From Paracoccus shandongensis (GTDB lineage: Bacteria; Pseudomonadota; Alphaproteobacteria; Rhodobacterales; Rhodobacteraceae), in NCBI RefSeq assembly GCF_017315735.1, contig NZ_JAFLRK010000022.1, forward strand, positions 1 to 57,677: DNA of 57,677 bases, in the 5' to 3' direction. Positions 9,765 to 20,248 of the stretch are shown piece after piece. The number at the start of each line of letters is the position of its first letter. Position 1 is the first letter of the stretch. A program made the position numbers and the translations under genes. The notes below the pieces were generated by a model. That model saw only the letters and a list, made by a program, of their open reading frames with translations, made no database searches and was not told the DNA's origin.

Positions 9765-9938
9765 GACAAACCCCGATGCGAACGGCCCGGGGGCACAGGG
9801 TTTCGTTAAATGCCCCGCAGGCGAATTAATGAAAAACCGGCAGTTTATTTGGAAATAACATTGCCACGAATCACATATATTCGCAATATATGGATATAGG
9901 GGAATCCCGTTTTTTTAATATCTGGAAAGAATGGTCCC
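9765..9938. promoter_or_regulatory. AT-rich divergent promoter region
   Basis: Region between two divergent starts (giant oxidase, minus; three-domain protease, plus). About 9821-9930 is far richer in A+T than anything nearby, with A/T runs suited to -10 elements on both strands. I cannot assign single promoters with certainty. A GGAAAG ribosome site at 9924-9929 lies nine bases before the GTG at 9939. A perfect palindrome (separate entry) sits in the middle and could control both genes. Confidence 0.6.
9874..9892. promoter_or_regulatory. perfect 8-3-8 palindrome, candidate operator
   Basis: CATATATT, CGC, AATATATG: two perfectly complementary 8-base arms around a 3-base centre. It lies 47 bases before the GTG at 9939 and 110 bases before the ATG at 9764. 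No T-run follows, so it is not a terminator. The symmetry fits a dimeric regulator (MarR-, TetR- or Fur-like; which one is unknown). Confidence 0.5.
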
Positions 9939-12590
9939 GTGGATTATGATCTGGCCGCAGCGCGCCGGATGATGGCGGTGGGGGCCGACAGCCCCCGCGC
10001 GCGCTCGATCATCAACGAAAGCCGCCCGGTCTATCTGCTGCCCGCCGGGGGCGCCATGGCCGTGCCCGCGCCCCCGCATGACGTGGCGGGCATCACCCCG
10101 GCCCGGTTGCAGGCCCTGTCCGACAACCAGGCCCCCCTTGTCGCCCTGCTGGAGGTCGAGGTCGGGGGCCGGTTCGAGCCCGTGGCGACCGCATGGCCGG
10201 TCCTGCCCGTGGACGCGGAGGGCGACGGCACGACCCGCCGCTTCCTGACCGCCGGCCATGTGCTGGAGGTGGTGCTGAGCCAGCCCGACATCCTGGACTT
10301 TGCCGGGGCGGTGCAGGACCGGCCCGTGCGCCCCGCCCGCGTCGTCTTCCCGGGTGGCAGGACGCAGGCAGTGGACCGCTGGATCTGCGCCGCGCCCCTG
10401 GATCTGGCCGTGTTCGACGTGGCGGGCCCGCCCTGCCCCGCCTTGCGGCTGGACACCCCCGCGACGCTTCCCCCCGCCATCGCCGTGATCGGCTATCCGC
10501 TGGCGCCGGGCGTGGGCGTGTTCGCCGACCAGGCCGATCCCTATCTGCGCAAGCAGTTCCTGGCCATCGGCACGTCCGCCAGCGCCACGGACCGCGCGGC
10601 CCGCAAAAGGGCCGAGTTCCTGCATGACGCGACCACCCTTCCGGGCTTCTCGGGCGCGCCGGTTTTCGACCCCGCCACCGGGCATGTGGTCGGGATGCAC
10701 GTCAAGGGCTCGCGCGAGGGGCTGGAGCATCTGCCCGCCGCCACCGCCCCCCGGGCCATCCAGGGGGACTGGAACGACGCCGTCCTGGCCTCGGGCATGA
10801 TGGGGACGGACTGGCTGGCGCGGATCCTGGCGGGCCAAGGCGACAAGCCCCCGGACGGTGCAGAAACCCAGCACTGGACCGGCGGCACGGTGCCCGCCCC
10901 GCTCGAGGCCGAGGCGCTGTTGACCGCCACGATCCAGGTGCGCCGCGCCGACATCCCGGGCCCCGAGGGCGGCATCGCCCCCGACCGCCCCGACAGCCGC
11001 GACCACCCTTACCGGCCGGGCCTGTCCCGCGTGCCGGACTGCATCGTGCCCGAACCCGGCCCCGTGGGCGACCAGGGGGACGAGGGAACCTGCGCCGCCT
11101 TCGCCCTTGCCGCCGCCATCGAACACCAGCTTGCCGCGCGCGCGGATTACCGCGCGCCCGGCCAGGGCTTCACCGCAAGCGTGCGGATGCTGGACCGGAT
11201 GGCGCGGCGGCATGACGAATGGCTGGACGACAGCGCCGACGGCACCAGCCTGCGGGCCGCGATCAAGGGCTTTTACCACAACGGCGTCTGCCCTGAACCG
11301 CTGTGCCCCTATGTCCCCCGCCAGCCCGCCTTCTTCCTGACCCGCCGCATCGCCCGCGCGGCGCGCGCCATCACGCCGGGCGCCTATCTGCGGGTCGCCC
11401 CTTCCGTCGACGACATGCGGATGGCCATCCACGAGGCGGGGGCGGTCATCGTCACCGCCGATGTCCATGACGGCTGGTGGGCGCTGGATGACAGCAAGCG
11501 CATCCCCTATGACCTGGCCGAGACGCCGCCCCCGCGCGGCCGCCACGCCTTTGCCGTCACCGGCTATGACCGCGACGGGTTCATCATCCAGAACGCGCGC
11601 GGCGGCGGGTGGGGCGGCTATCGCGGCCTGCCCGGACATGCGCTGTGGCGCTATGACGACTGGGCCGAGAATTGCCGCGATGCCTGGGTGATCCGGCTTG
11701 CCCCGCCCGACGACAAGGCCTTTGCCCTGTCCGGCGGGGCGAATGGCGCGCTGGCCGCCCCCCGCAGGCTTGGCCTTCTGGGCCATGTGCTTCACGCCGA
11801 ACGGTCGGGCCTGGTCGAGGACGGCACCCTGGGCCTTGGCGCGCAGGGCGTGGCCGAGACGGCGGCCTATCTGGACAGCGACCGGGCGCGAGAGCGTTAT
11901 TCCCGGCTGATGCTGGTCTTTCACGAACCGCTGATGGACGGCGACCTGATCGCCCATCTGGCGCTGCGGCTGACGGCGCGGCTCAAGGCGCGCGGCATCT
12001 ATGCGTTTCACATCGTCCATGGCCTGGACGAGATGCTGTCCTGCCGCCTGCGCCTGTCCCATGATGTCGGTCGCGCGGTGACGCGTTTCCTGCGCGAAGG
12101 CACCTCGCGCGACGCGGTGCTGCAACGCCAGCTCGGCCCCGTCATCCGCCTGCAGGTCGAGCATCTGGCCCAGGGCGCCCGGGCCGCCGCCAGGCCGCTG
12201 TTGCGCGACGCGCTGGCGGCCTTGCTGCTGTTCGCCGCGCCGGACCGGCGGGTCGATGTCGTCTCGGTCGGCTTGGGCGGCGTCCTGGCGCAGGCGGTGG
12301 CCCGCGCCTCGCCTGTCAAGCCCTTGGCGCATCTGGCGATCGCCTGCCCGCTGCCGGTCCGGGGCGCGCGCCACTGGACCCTCGGGCCGAAAAGGGATGA
12401 GGCCGACCTGCCGGGCTGGCTGGGCAGTTGGGGCGACATCGTCGCGGGGGCCTTTGGCCGCAGCATCCGCACCGAGGGCGGCGAGGACGTGGCGACCGTG
12501 CAGGAACTGATGTTGCAGCGCGACTTCGTGGCGAAGCTGCTGGATCGGCTGGCGCGCGGTGGCAGGGAGGAGAGGCCCATCACAGGGTGA
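9939..12590 (+). CDS. trypsin-like / papain-like dual protease with degenerate alpha/beta-hydrolase domain
   Basis: 883 aa, no signal peptide, GTG start with GGAAAG nine bases upstream. Domain 1 (about 65-290) is a trypsin-fold serine protease: TAGH with His107, LDLAVFD with Asp155, GFSGAP with Ser238. Domain 2 (about 355-590) is a C1A papain-type protease: VGDQGDEGTC with Gln379 and Cys385, RHAFAVTGYD with His536, IQN with Asn552 and a WGGYRG tail. Domain 3 (about 610-870) has the layout of an alpha/beta hydrolase (VFHEPL in place of an HGG loop; SVGLGG where a G-x-S-x-G elbow would fall) but lacks the Ser, so it may bind rather than catalyse. All catalytic residues of both proteases are present. 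The gene stands alone, divergent from the copper oxidase operon. Role unknown; a self-processing effector or stress protease are options. Confidence 0.85.
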   Translation: MDYDLAAARRMMAVGADSPRARSIINESRPVYLLPAGGAMAVPAPPHDVAGITPARLQALSDNQAPLVALLEVEVGGRFEPVATAWPVLPVDAEGDGTTRRFLTAGHVLEVVLSQPDILDFAGAVQDRPVRPARVVFPGGRTQAVDRWICAAPLDLAVFDVAGPPCPALRLDTPATLPPAIAVIGYPLAPGVGVFADQADPYLRKQFLAIGTSASATDRAARKRAEFLHDATTLPGFSGAPVFDPATGHVVGMHVKGSREGLEHLPAATAPRAIQGDWNDAVLASGMMGTDWLARILAGQGDKPPDGAETQHWTGGTVPAPLEAEALLTATIQVRRADIPGPEGGIAPDRPDSRDHPYRPGLSRVPDCIVPEPGPVGDQGDEGTCAAFALAAAIEHQLAARADYRAPGQGFTASVRMLDRMARRHDEWLDDSADGTSLRAAIKGFYHNGVCPEPLCPYVPRQPAFFLTRRIARAARAITPGAYLRVAPSVDDMRMAIHEAGAVIVTADVHDGWWALDDSKRIPYDLAETPPPRGRHAFAVTGYDRDGFIIQNARGGGWGGYRGLPGHALWRYDDWAENCRDAWVIRLAPPDDKAFALSGGANGALAAPRRLGLLGHVLHAERSGLVEDGTLGLGAQGVAETAAYLDSDRARERYSRLMLVFHEPLMDGDLIAHLALRLTARLKARGIYAFHIVHGLDEMLSCRLRLSHDVGRAVTRFLREGTSRDAVLQRQLGPVIRLQVEHLAQGARAAARPLLRDALAALLLFAAPDRRVDVVSVGLGGVLAQAVARASPVKPLAHLAIACPLPVRGARHWTLGPKRDEADLPGWLGSWGDIVAGAFGRSIRTEGGEDVATVQELMLQRDFVAKLLDRLARGGREERPITG

Positions 12591-12825
12591 TCCCCGACGG
12601 CAGGCACGAAGACGATATGCTGCTGCGGTGACGGCCGGCAGGTTTGAAAGGATGCTCCTTCGCCGGGCAGCACAAGGACGCCAGGACAAGACCACCCTGG
12701 CCTTCTTGTGATTGATCGCAGGTCCGGGGCGCCGACTCGTGATTGGGGCGCAGCATCGAACCGTGGGATCAAACGGCCAGAAGACTGATCGTCCATCCGA
12801 TCCACCGGATGCCGGGGCGCAACAC
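12591..12825. other. intergenic gap between convergent genes
   Basis: 235 bases between two convergent genes. I see no convincing gene. A hairpin with 6-bp arms (CATCCG at 12794-12799, CGGATG at 12806-12811) is the only structure noted; it has no T-run, so terminator function is weakly supported. Confidence 0.4.
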
Positions 12826-13296
12826 CTAATGCCGGAAGCGCGGCGAAAGGATCAGGATCCTGCCCTCTCCCTCGCCGTTCTCGCCCTCGGACCGGGCCAG
12901 GGGCTGTTCCTCGATGGCCGGGCGGCTTGCCTGCAAGACATCCAGCATGTCGGGAAAGCCGCTGGCCATTTCCGGCATCCCGGCTATGGCATAGGCGGAC
13001 TGGCCCACGCTGGCGTAATGGACGATGGTGCCCCCCTGCCGCACCAGCCGCGCCGAAAAGAACGCGCACGAGATCAGGCATTCGTCGCCGATCCGCCGCG
13101 ATTCGCCCCCCCGGGCGCGCCGCTGCGCCGCATCCATCAGCCGGACCGTCAGCCGGTCGGGCGCCAGGGGGCGGTGCATGTAGCGCGCCAGGGTCGAGGC
13201 CAGGTGAAATTCCAGATCCGGCGACAGCGCGACCTGGCTTTCGCGCATTCCTTCAACCACCAGATCCCGTGCCGCTGAAAGATAGATGTCCATCAT
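12826..13296 (-). CDS. conserved-looking protein of unknown function
   Basis: 156 aa starting at the first of two adjacent ATGs (13296 or 13293), behind a G-rich ribosome site; a longer in-frame start exists upstream but would run into the groES promoter region. No signal peptide or membrane segment. The first 110 residues look helical (SAARDLVVEGM, LEFHLASTLARYM, RLMDAAQRRARGG), followed by a segment with two Cys-containing strands (DECLISCAFF) and a charged Glu/Gly-rich tail before ILILSPRFRH. I do not recognise the family. It is divergent from groES, with the heat-shock-type promoter between them. Confidence 0.6.
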   Translation of the reverse strand: MMDIYLSAARDLVVEGMRESQVALSPDLEFHLASTLARYMHRPLAPDRLTVRLMDAAQRRARGGESRRIGDECLISCAFFSARLVRQGGTIVHYASVGQSAYAIAGMPEMASGFPDMLDVLQASRPAIEEQPLARSEGENGEGEGRILILSPRFRH

Positions 13297-13607
13297 GAAA
13301 CCCCCAGCATCCGTGCCGAACGTCCATCGCCATGGGAAAATCTTGCCCCAGTCCCCGGGCAAATCAACCCCCCCAAGGGGGGATGGCGCTGAAATCACGC
13401 GATATTGCCCCCCGGCTTTTCGCTGTGGCCTTTTGGCAGCACCGTTCCCCAGGTGCTGACATTTCTGTCCCGAACCCCTCTTGAAATCGGCGGTGGTTGT
13501 GCCAATTCATGTGCCGCGCGATGCCAAACGGGTCGCGCGGGCCCCGCTCCGGTTTCCGGACCGGCGCGGAGGAACCTCTCAATCTGTTTGTCCCAAAGGA
13601 GAACGAG
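13297..13607. other. groES upstream region
   Basis: 311 bases between the unknown minus-strand gene and groES. It holds a sigma-32-type promoter candidate (separate entry) and a leader of about 90 bases. No CIRCE inverted repeat (the HrcA operator) is visible, so control probably rests on the heat-shock sigma factor. Confidence 0.5.
13480..13510 (+). promoter_or_regulatory. candidate RpoH (sigma-32) promoter of groESL
   Basis: CTTGAAA at 13480-13486, then 15 bases, then CCAATTCAT at 13502-13510. This is close to the heat-shock consensus (CTTGAAA and a CC-A-T type -10). It lies about 100 bases before the groES start codon. Confidence 0.55.
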
Positions 13608-15579
<1,972 letters not shown>

Positions 15580-15603
15580 GCACCCCTGCCACAAGGCAGA
15601 CAC

Positions 15604-15637
15604 GGGAAAGGGCGCCCCGCAAGGGCGCCCTTTTCCC
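15604..15637 (+). terminator. groESL rho-independent terminator
   Basis: Long GC stem: GGGAAAGGGCGCCC at 15604-15617 pairs with GGGCGCCCTTTTCCC at 15623-15637 with one bulge; T-run within the right arm. It lies 25 bases after the groEL stop. Confidence 0.85.
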
Positions 15638-15705
15638 ATGGGCGCTAACCTTGCCTTCAGGATTTTCCTCTAAGGGGATAGGCAACAAGGCCGCAGGGAA
15701 CCCCC

Positions 15706-15852
15706 ATGATCCTTATCGTTGCAGTCCTGATCCTGGCCGTCCTCGGCCCAGCCGGTCCGGCCCGCGCCTGCACCCCGCACGCCAGCAGCACGTTCTGCCC
15801 CGAGGCTTGGGTTGCGCAGCGACGGGGAAGGATGAGGAAGGGAGCCACATGA
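15706..15852 (+). CDS. possible small secreted peptide
   Basis: 48-codon frame from ATG 15706 with an AGGGAA site just upstream. The first 22 residues form a convincing signal peptide (MILIVAVLILAVLG, then ARA), followed by a short Cys-containing tail. Its stop overlaps an ATG (15849) in frame with the DUF2383 gene. The coding case rests only on the signal peptide and ribosome site; it may be chance in GC-rich DNA. Confidence 0.3.
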   Translation: MILIVAVLILAVLGPAGPARACTPHASSTFCPEAWVAQRRGRMRKGAT

Positions 15853-15983
15853 CCGAACAGGGGAAAGGCCGTCATCTGCCCTCTCCGGCTGGCCGGACCA
15901 GGGCCGCACCTTTCCCGCCCGGGCGGAACAAAGGACAGGCCTGTCGGTTCACCCCGCACAGGCAACCCCATCGCGAGGCAAGC

Positions 15984-16433
15984 ATGGCCACCACCGTAGG
16001 CACCGAAAGTACCATTCACGACTTGGTCCGCAACCTGATCCTGCTGGAACATGACGCGATCGCGGCTTACGAATCCACCATCGCGCGGCTGTCGGATCCC
16101 GCCCTGTCCGGCCAGGCCGAATCCTTCCGCCAGGACCACCTGCAGCATCTCGAGGTGCTTCGGCAGATGGCCACCGAGACGGGCGTGGACGCGCCCCAGG
16201 AAGGCGACATGAAGCAGATGCTGACCACCGGCAAGATCGCGCTGGCGGATCTGTTCGGCGACGGCGCGATCCTGAAAGCCATGGCCACGAACGAGAACGA
16301 CACCGTCACGGCCTATGAACGCGCCTCGGCCCATCCCGACGCCATCGAGAAGTCGCGCGCCTTCTTCGGCAAGGCCCATGCCGACGAACTGCGCCACCGC
16401 GAATGGATGCAGCGCACGGCCGAGACGCTGTAA
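15984..16433 (+). CDS. DUF2383 / PA2169-type ferritin-like four-helix protein
   Basis: 149 aa from ATG 15984 (GAGG a few bases upstream). An in-frame ATG at 15849 would add a low-complexity, Arg/Pro-rich extension, so I prefer the short form. The sequence is almost all helical, with metal-ligand-like pairs spaced as in ferritin-like folds: LILLEHDAIAAYE, then FRQDHLQHLEVL, later NENDTVTAYERA and HADELRHREWM. This is the DUF2383 pattern; members are often linked to stress, but their reaction is not established. It stands alone, downstream of the groEL terminator and convergent with ppx. Confidence 0.85.
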   Translation: MATTVGTESTIHDLVRNLILLEHDAIAAYESTIARLSDPALSGQAESFRQDHLQHLEVLRQMATETGVDAPQEGDMKQMLTTGKIALADLFGDGAILKAMATNENDTVTAYERASAHPDAIEKSRAFFGKAHADELRHREWMQRTAETL

Positions 16434-16446
16434 GCCCGCCTTGCCG

Positions 16447-16464
16447 CCCGGCCCTTGCGCCGGG
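16447..16464. terminator. weak bidirectional hairpin between convergent genes
   Basis: CCCGGC (16447-16452) pairs with GCCGGG (16459-16464) in the 42-base gap between the DUF2383 gene and ppx. There is no T-run on either strand, so this is a low-confidence call. Confidence 0.3.
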
Positions 16465-16475
16465 CGCGCCTCGGG

Positions 16476-18002
16476 TCAGGCGATCCTGCCTTCGACCCCC
16501 AGGGCGTTGCAAAGGGATCCGAAGCGGGCCTCGGCCACCTCGCCCATCAGCCTGCGGCCGGTGGGCGTCAGTTTCAGCACAAGCTGCTTTTTGTCGAAGG
16601 TCAGCTTGGCCGCATCGGCCGGATCGTCCAGCGCCAGCATCGCGCCGAAACGCATCGCCTTGCCCAGGATCTCGGCCTCGGCGATCTCGGCAGCCGACAG
16701 CAGCTTGAACAAGGGCGCCATGGGCGAGGCCGCGCGGCTGTTCTTGTAGCGGTGCAGCAGCGCAAGTCCCAGGAACACGCGTTCCGGGTGGCTCAGCGCC
16801 GCCATGTTGGCGCGGGTGACGTTGTCGAAGCAGGCATCGGCGCGGTAATCGGGATGGGCGCGCCAGCTTGTGTCGTGCAAAAGGCAGGCCGCGCGGATCA
16901 GGCGGTCGCGCCCGGGCGGGACATCCTGGAACAAGGGTTGCAGGAACTGATACAGCTTCTTGCCCGCGCCCGGCATCCGCGCCATTTGGCGTTCGGTAAA
17001 GCGCGCGGCCTCGATCAGCGGGTCGCGCTTGCGCAGGTTTTCGGGCATCTGCTCATACAAAAGCCCCTCGCGGATGCCATAGCTGGAAACGGCCAGTTCC
17101 GCAGGCGCAAAGGTTTCGGACAGTTGCGCCAGAACCTGGGCGGCCAGGGGCACAAGCTCGATCCGCGAGGACGACAGCCCAGCCTGAGCCTTGAGCGCGC
17201 CCAGGTCGTTGGCCCCGATCCAGGCGACGGTATCGGCCACCGCCCTGGGGGTCATGCGGTATTCGTGCAGCACCGTCATGGGATAGGACACGCGCTCCAT
17301 GTCCAGCCGGGCGATGGCGCGCCACGATCCGCCGACCAGATAGATGCGTTCGTGATGGGTGCCCATGACCTGCGCCAGCCCGGCCATGACCTTCTTGATG
17401 TGCTTGCGCAATCCGTCCTTGCCGCCGCCCACCTGCTGCAACCGGAACGGCCCCAGGGGCGAGGTGACGCGCTTGCCGATCTGGCCGTCCGCGACCTCGG
17501 CCAGTTCCATCGAGTTGCCGCCGATGTCGCAGACCAGCCCCTTGGCGTCGGGCCAGCCCAGCAGCACGCCCTGGGCGGACAGGCGCGCCTCCTCCTCGCC
17601 GTCGATGACGTGCATACGGATGCCGGTTTCGCGTTCGACGCGTTCCTTGAAGGCGGGGCCGTCGGCGGCCTCGCGCACGGCGGCGGTGGCCACGCAGGTC
17701 AGGGGGCCGATGTCCATGCCCTTGGCCAGGGCCGCGAAGCGTTGCAGGGCGGCAAAGCCGCGTTCCACCCCTTCGGGGTTCAGGCGGCCGGTCTGGGCCA
17801 TCCGGGCGCCAAGCCCCGCCATGACCTTTTCGTTGTAGAAATAGGCGGGTGACCGCGCCGCCCCGTCGAAGACCACCATCCGGATCGAGTTCGAGCCGAC
17901 ATCGACCACGCCCACGCGCGACAAGGCCCGCTTTGACAATTTCCCGAACATCTTGCCGAAAGGCTCGACCGTCTTGCCGGTCGTGGTGCGTACGCCGTTC
18001 AT
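16476..18002 (-). CDS. ppx: Ppx/GppA exopolyphosphatase
   Basis: 508 aa. It removes terminal phosphate from polyphosphate (Ppx) or cleaves pppGpp (GppA); the two are hard to separate by sequence. The ASKHA-fold phosphate loop is GVVDVGSNSIRMVVFD (about 32-47), followed by VATAAVREA and the second loop DIGGNSMEL. The C-terminal half carries the helical region typical of Ppx (AACLLHDTSWRAHPDYRADA). It lies 55 bases downstream of ppk on the same strand, so synthesis and breakdown of polyphosphate are encoded together, which favours Ppx. The start could lie a few residues further in. Confidence 0.93.
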   Translation of the reverse strand: MNGVRTTTGKTVEPFGKMFGKLSKRALSRVGVVDVGSNSIRMVVFDGAARSPAYFYNEKVMAGLGARMAQTGRLNPEGVERGFAALQRFAALAKGMDIGPLTCVATAAVREAADGPAFKERVERETGIRMHVIDGEEEARLSAQGVLLGWPDAKGLVCDIGGNSMELAEVADGQIGKRVTSPLGPFRLQQVGGGKDGLRKHIKKVMAGLAQVMGTHHERIYLVGGSWRAIARLDMERVSYPMTVLHEYRMTPRAVADTVAWIGANDLGALKAQAGLSSSRIELVPLAAQVLAQLSETFAPAELAVSSYGIREGLLYEQMPENLRKRDPLIEAARFTERQMARMPGAGKKLYQFLQPLFQDVPPGRDRLIRAACLLHDTSWRAHPDYRADACFDNVTRANMAALSHPERVFLGLALLHRYKNSRAASPMAPLFKLLSAAEIAEAEILGKAMRFGAMLALDDPADAAKLTFDKKQLVLKLTPTGRRLMGEVAEARFGSLCNALGVEGRIA

Positions 18003-18057
18003 GGCCGCCTCTCCTGCTGCCGCATCGCGCTGTTCATGCCTTGCCCTTCCGGGGGCG

Positions 18058-20223
18058 TCAATCGTTCGAATGGGTCAGTGCCGGAACGTCGCCTGCCCCC
18101 GCCGTGCCCCGCCCGGACAGCGAGGGGTGGTCCATGAAGAAGCGGTGACAGTTGAACAGGTCGTCGCGCCCTTCGGGCAGATAGCGCACAAAGCGGCCAT
18201 CGGGTTGCAACAGCCAGCTTTGCGCCTCGTCCGCCATGTTGGCGGCCATGATCTGGCTGACGATCTGCGCCTTGACGGTGTCGTTCATGCATTCGACCAG
18301 CGTTTCGACGCGGCGGTTCAGGTTGCGGTCCATCCAGTCGGCCGAGCTGATGAAGACCCGCGCCCGTTTCGACGGCAGGCCGTAGCCGTTGCCGAAGCAG
18401 ACGATGCGCGAATGTTCCAGGTAACGCCCGACGATGGATTTCACGCGGATGTTGTCCGACAGCCCCCGGATGCCGGGCCGGATCCCGCAGATTCCGCGCA
18501 CGACCAGGCTGATCCTGACCCCCGCCGCGCTGGCCGCATAAAGCGCGTCGATCACGTCCTTTTCGATCAGCGAGTTCATCTTGGCCCAGATCGCCGCAGG
18601 CCGCCCCTGGCGGGCCAGTTCCGCCTCTCGCCCGATCAGCGACAGCAGCCGGTCCTTGAGGTCGATGGGCGAGATGGAAAGATTTTCCAGTCCCGCAGGC
18701 TGGACATAGCCCGACAGGTAGTTGAACACCTTTGTCGCGTCCCGGCCAAGCGCCGGATCGCAGGTGAACAGCGACAGGTCGGTATAGATCCGCGCGGTGA
18801 TCGGGTGATAGTTGCCGGTCCCGTAATGGGTATAGGTGACAAGGTTGTCGCCTTCCCGCCGCACCACCGTGCTGATCTTGGCATGCGTCTTGTAGTTCAC
18901 GAAGCCATAGACGACATGCGCCCCCGCCCGTTCCAGGCGGCGCGACTGGCGGATATTGGCGGCCTCGTCGAAACGGGCCTTCAGTTCAACCAGCGCCGTG
19001 ACCGACTTGCCGGATTCGGCGGCCTCGCACAGCGCGTCCACGATGGGGCTGTCGCGGCTGGTGCGGTACAGCGTCTGCTTGATCGCCAGCACGTTTGGGT
19101 CGCGCGCGGCCTGGGCCAGGAAGCGCACCACCATGTCGAAGGTTTCATAGGGGTGGTGCAGCAGCATGTCCTTTTGCCCGATGGCGGCGAACATGTCGCC
19201 GTCGTGGTCCTGCACCCGTTCGGGAACGCGGGGCGTGAAGGCGGGCCACAGCAGGTCGCGGCGGCTGTCCAGCACCAGTTCGGACAGATCGGCCACGCCC
19301 AGCAGCCCTTCCACCTCGATCACCTCGTCGGGGCCGACCTCCAGTTCCTCCATGATCAGGCGGCGCAGGCGGTCGGGGGCGCCGCGCGTGATCTTGAGCC
19401 GGATGACGCTGCCCCGGCGGCGGCGTTTCAGCGCGGTCTCGAATTCGCGGACCAGATCCTCGGCTTCCTCCTCGACCTCCAGGTCGCTGTCGCGCAGGAC
19501 GCGGAAGGCGCAATGGCCGGTGTCGCGATAGCCGGGGAACAGGCTGGACAGGTGCATCAGCAGCAGGTCTTCCAGCTTGAAGAACCGCTCGCCCCCGGGC
19601 AGGGAGATGAAGCGGTTGAGCTGCGCGGGGATCGGCAGCAGCGCCTGCATCTGCCGCCCGTCGGTTTCGCGCGCCAGTTCCAGCGCCAGCGAGAAGCCGG
19701 TGTTGGGGATGAAGGGGAACGGGTGCGCCGGGTCGATGGCCAGGGGCGAGAGGACCGGGAAGACCTTGCGTTCAAAGTAATCGTGCAGGAACTCCTCCTC
19801 GGCGCGGGTCAGGCGGGACCGGGACAGGATGACGATGCCCGCTTCCTCCATCTCGCGGCGGATGCGGTTCCAGACGCCCTGCTGCGCGCCCATCAGGCGG
19901 CGGGCGTCGGCGTTGATCATCGACAGCTGTTCCGCAGGCGTCAGCCCGTCGTCCGAGGGCGTGGTGTTCCCCTCGCGCACCAGTTCGCGCAGGCCCGCGA
20001 CGCGGACGGTATAGAATTCGTCCAGGTTGGTCGCGCTGATCGACACGAAGCGCAGCCGTTCCAGCAGGGGGACGCGGGGGTTGCGCGCCTCGTCCAGGAC
20101 GCGCCAGTTGAAGGACAGCCAGCTGATTTCCCGGTTGAAGAACCGCGCGCCGTCCTGGGGCACCCCGCCGGGCAAGTCCTGCGGTTCGGGAAAGGGGGTC
20201 CGAAGGAAATCTGCTTGCGTCAT
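18058..20223 (-). CDS. ppk1: polyphosphate kinase 1
   Basis: 721 aa, full length. It transfers the gamma phosphate of ATP to a growing polyphosphate chain. The N-domain opens [19 protein letters not shown]. The catalytic domain shows the autophosphorylated His447 in KTHAKIS, followed by [10 protein letters not shown], and the second conserved His in [11 protein letters not shown] with [14 protein letters not shown]. It follows hdaA by 25 bases and precedes ppx. The order hdaA-ppk-ppx recurs in Rhodobacterales. Confidence 0.97.
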   Translation of the reverse strand: MTQADFLRTPFPEPQDLPGGVPQDGARFFNREISWLSFNWRVLDEARNPRVPLLERLRFVSISATNLDEFYTVRVAGLRELVREGNTTPSDDGLTPAEQLSMINADARRLMGAQQGVWNRIRREMEEAGIVILSRSRLTRAEEEFLHDYFERKVFPVLSPLAIDPAHPFPFIPNTGFSLALELARETDGRQMQALLPIPAQLNRFISLPGGERFFKLEDLLLMHLSSLFPGYRDTGHCAFRVLRDSDLEVEEEAEDLVREFETALKRRRRGSVIRLKITRGAPDRLRRLIMEELEVGPDEVIEVEGLLGVADLSELVLDSRRDLLWPAFTPRVPERVQDHDGDMFAAIGQKDMLLHHPYETFDMVVRFLAQAARDPNVLAIKQTLYRTSRDSPIVDALCEAAESGKSVTALVELKARFDEAANIRQSRRLERAGAHVVYGFVNYKTHAKISTVVRREGDNLVTYTHYGTGNYHPITARIYTDLSLFTCDPALGRDATKVFNYLSGYVQPAGLENLSISPIDLKDRLLSLIGREAELARQGRPAAIWAKMNSLIEKDVIDALYAASAAGVRISLVVRGICGIRPGIRGLSDNIRVKSIVGRYLEHSRIVCFGNGYGLPSKRARVFISSADWMDRNLNRRVETLVECMNDTVKAQIVSQIMAANMADEAQSWLLQPDGRFVRYLPEGRDDLFNCHRFFMDHPSLSGRGTAGAGDVPALTHSND

Positions 20224-20248
20224 GGTGTCTGACCTTGGGGGCTGCGAT

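Noticed and set aside
2766..9809. Plus-strand open frame of over 2,300 codons opposite the giant oxidase
   Set aside because: It mirrors the oxidase in antisense. Its translation is an Arg/Gly/His/Gln-rich low-complexity string without motifs or signal peptide; it is open only because of the high GC content.
9915..12695. Minus-strand frame of 926 codons opposite the dual protease
   Set aside because: Antisense shadow: composition like other shadows, no domains. The plus-strand frame has full catalytic motifs of two protease families.
12591..12825. Small gene in the gap after the dual protease
   Set aside because: Short frames exist, but none has a ribosome site, signal peptide or credible composition.
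17953..20232. Plus-strand frame of 759 codons opposite ppk1
   Set aside because: Antisense shadow of ppk1, whose own frame is complete and has all catalytic residues.
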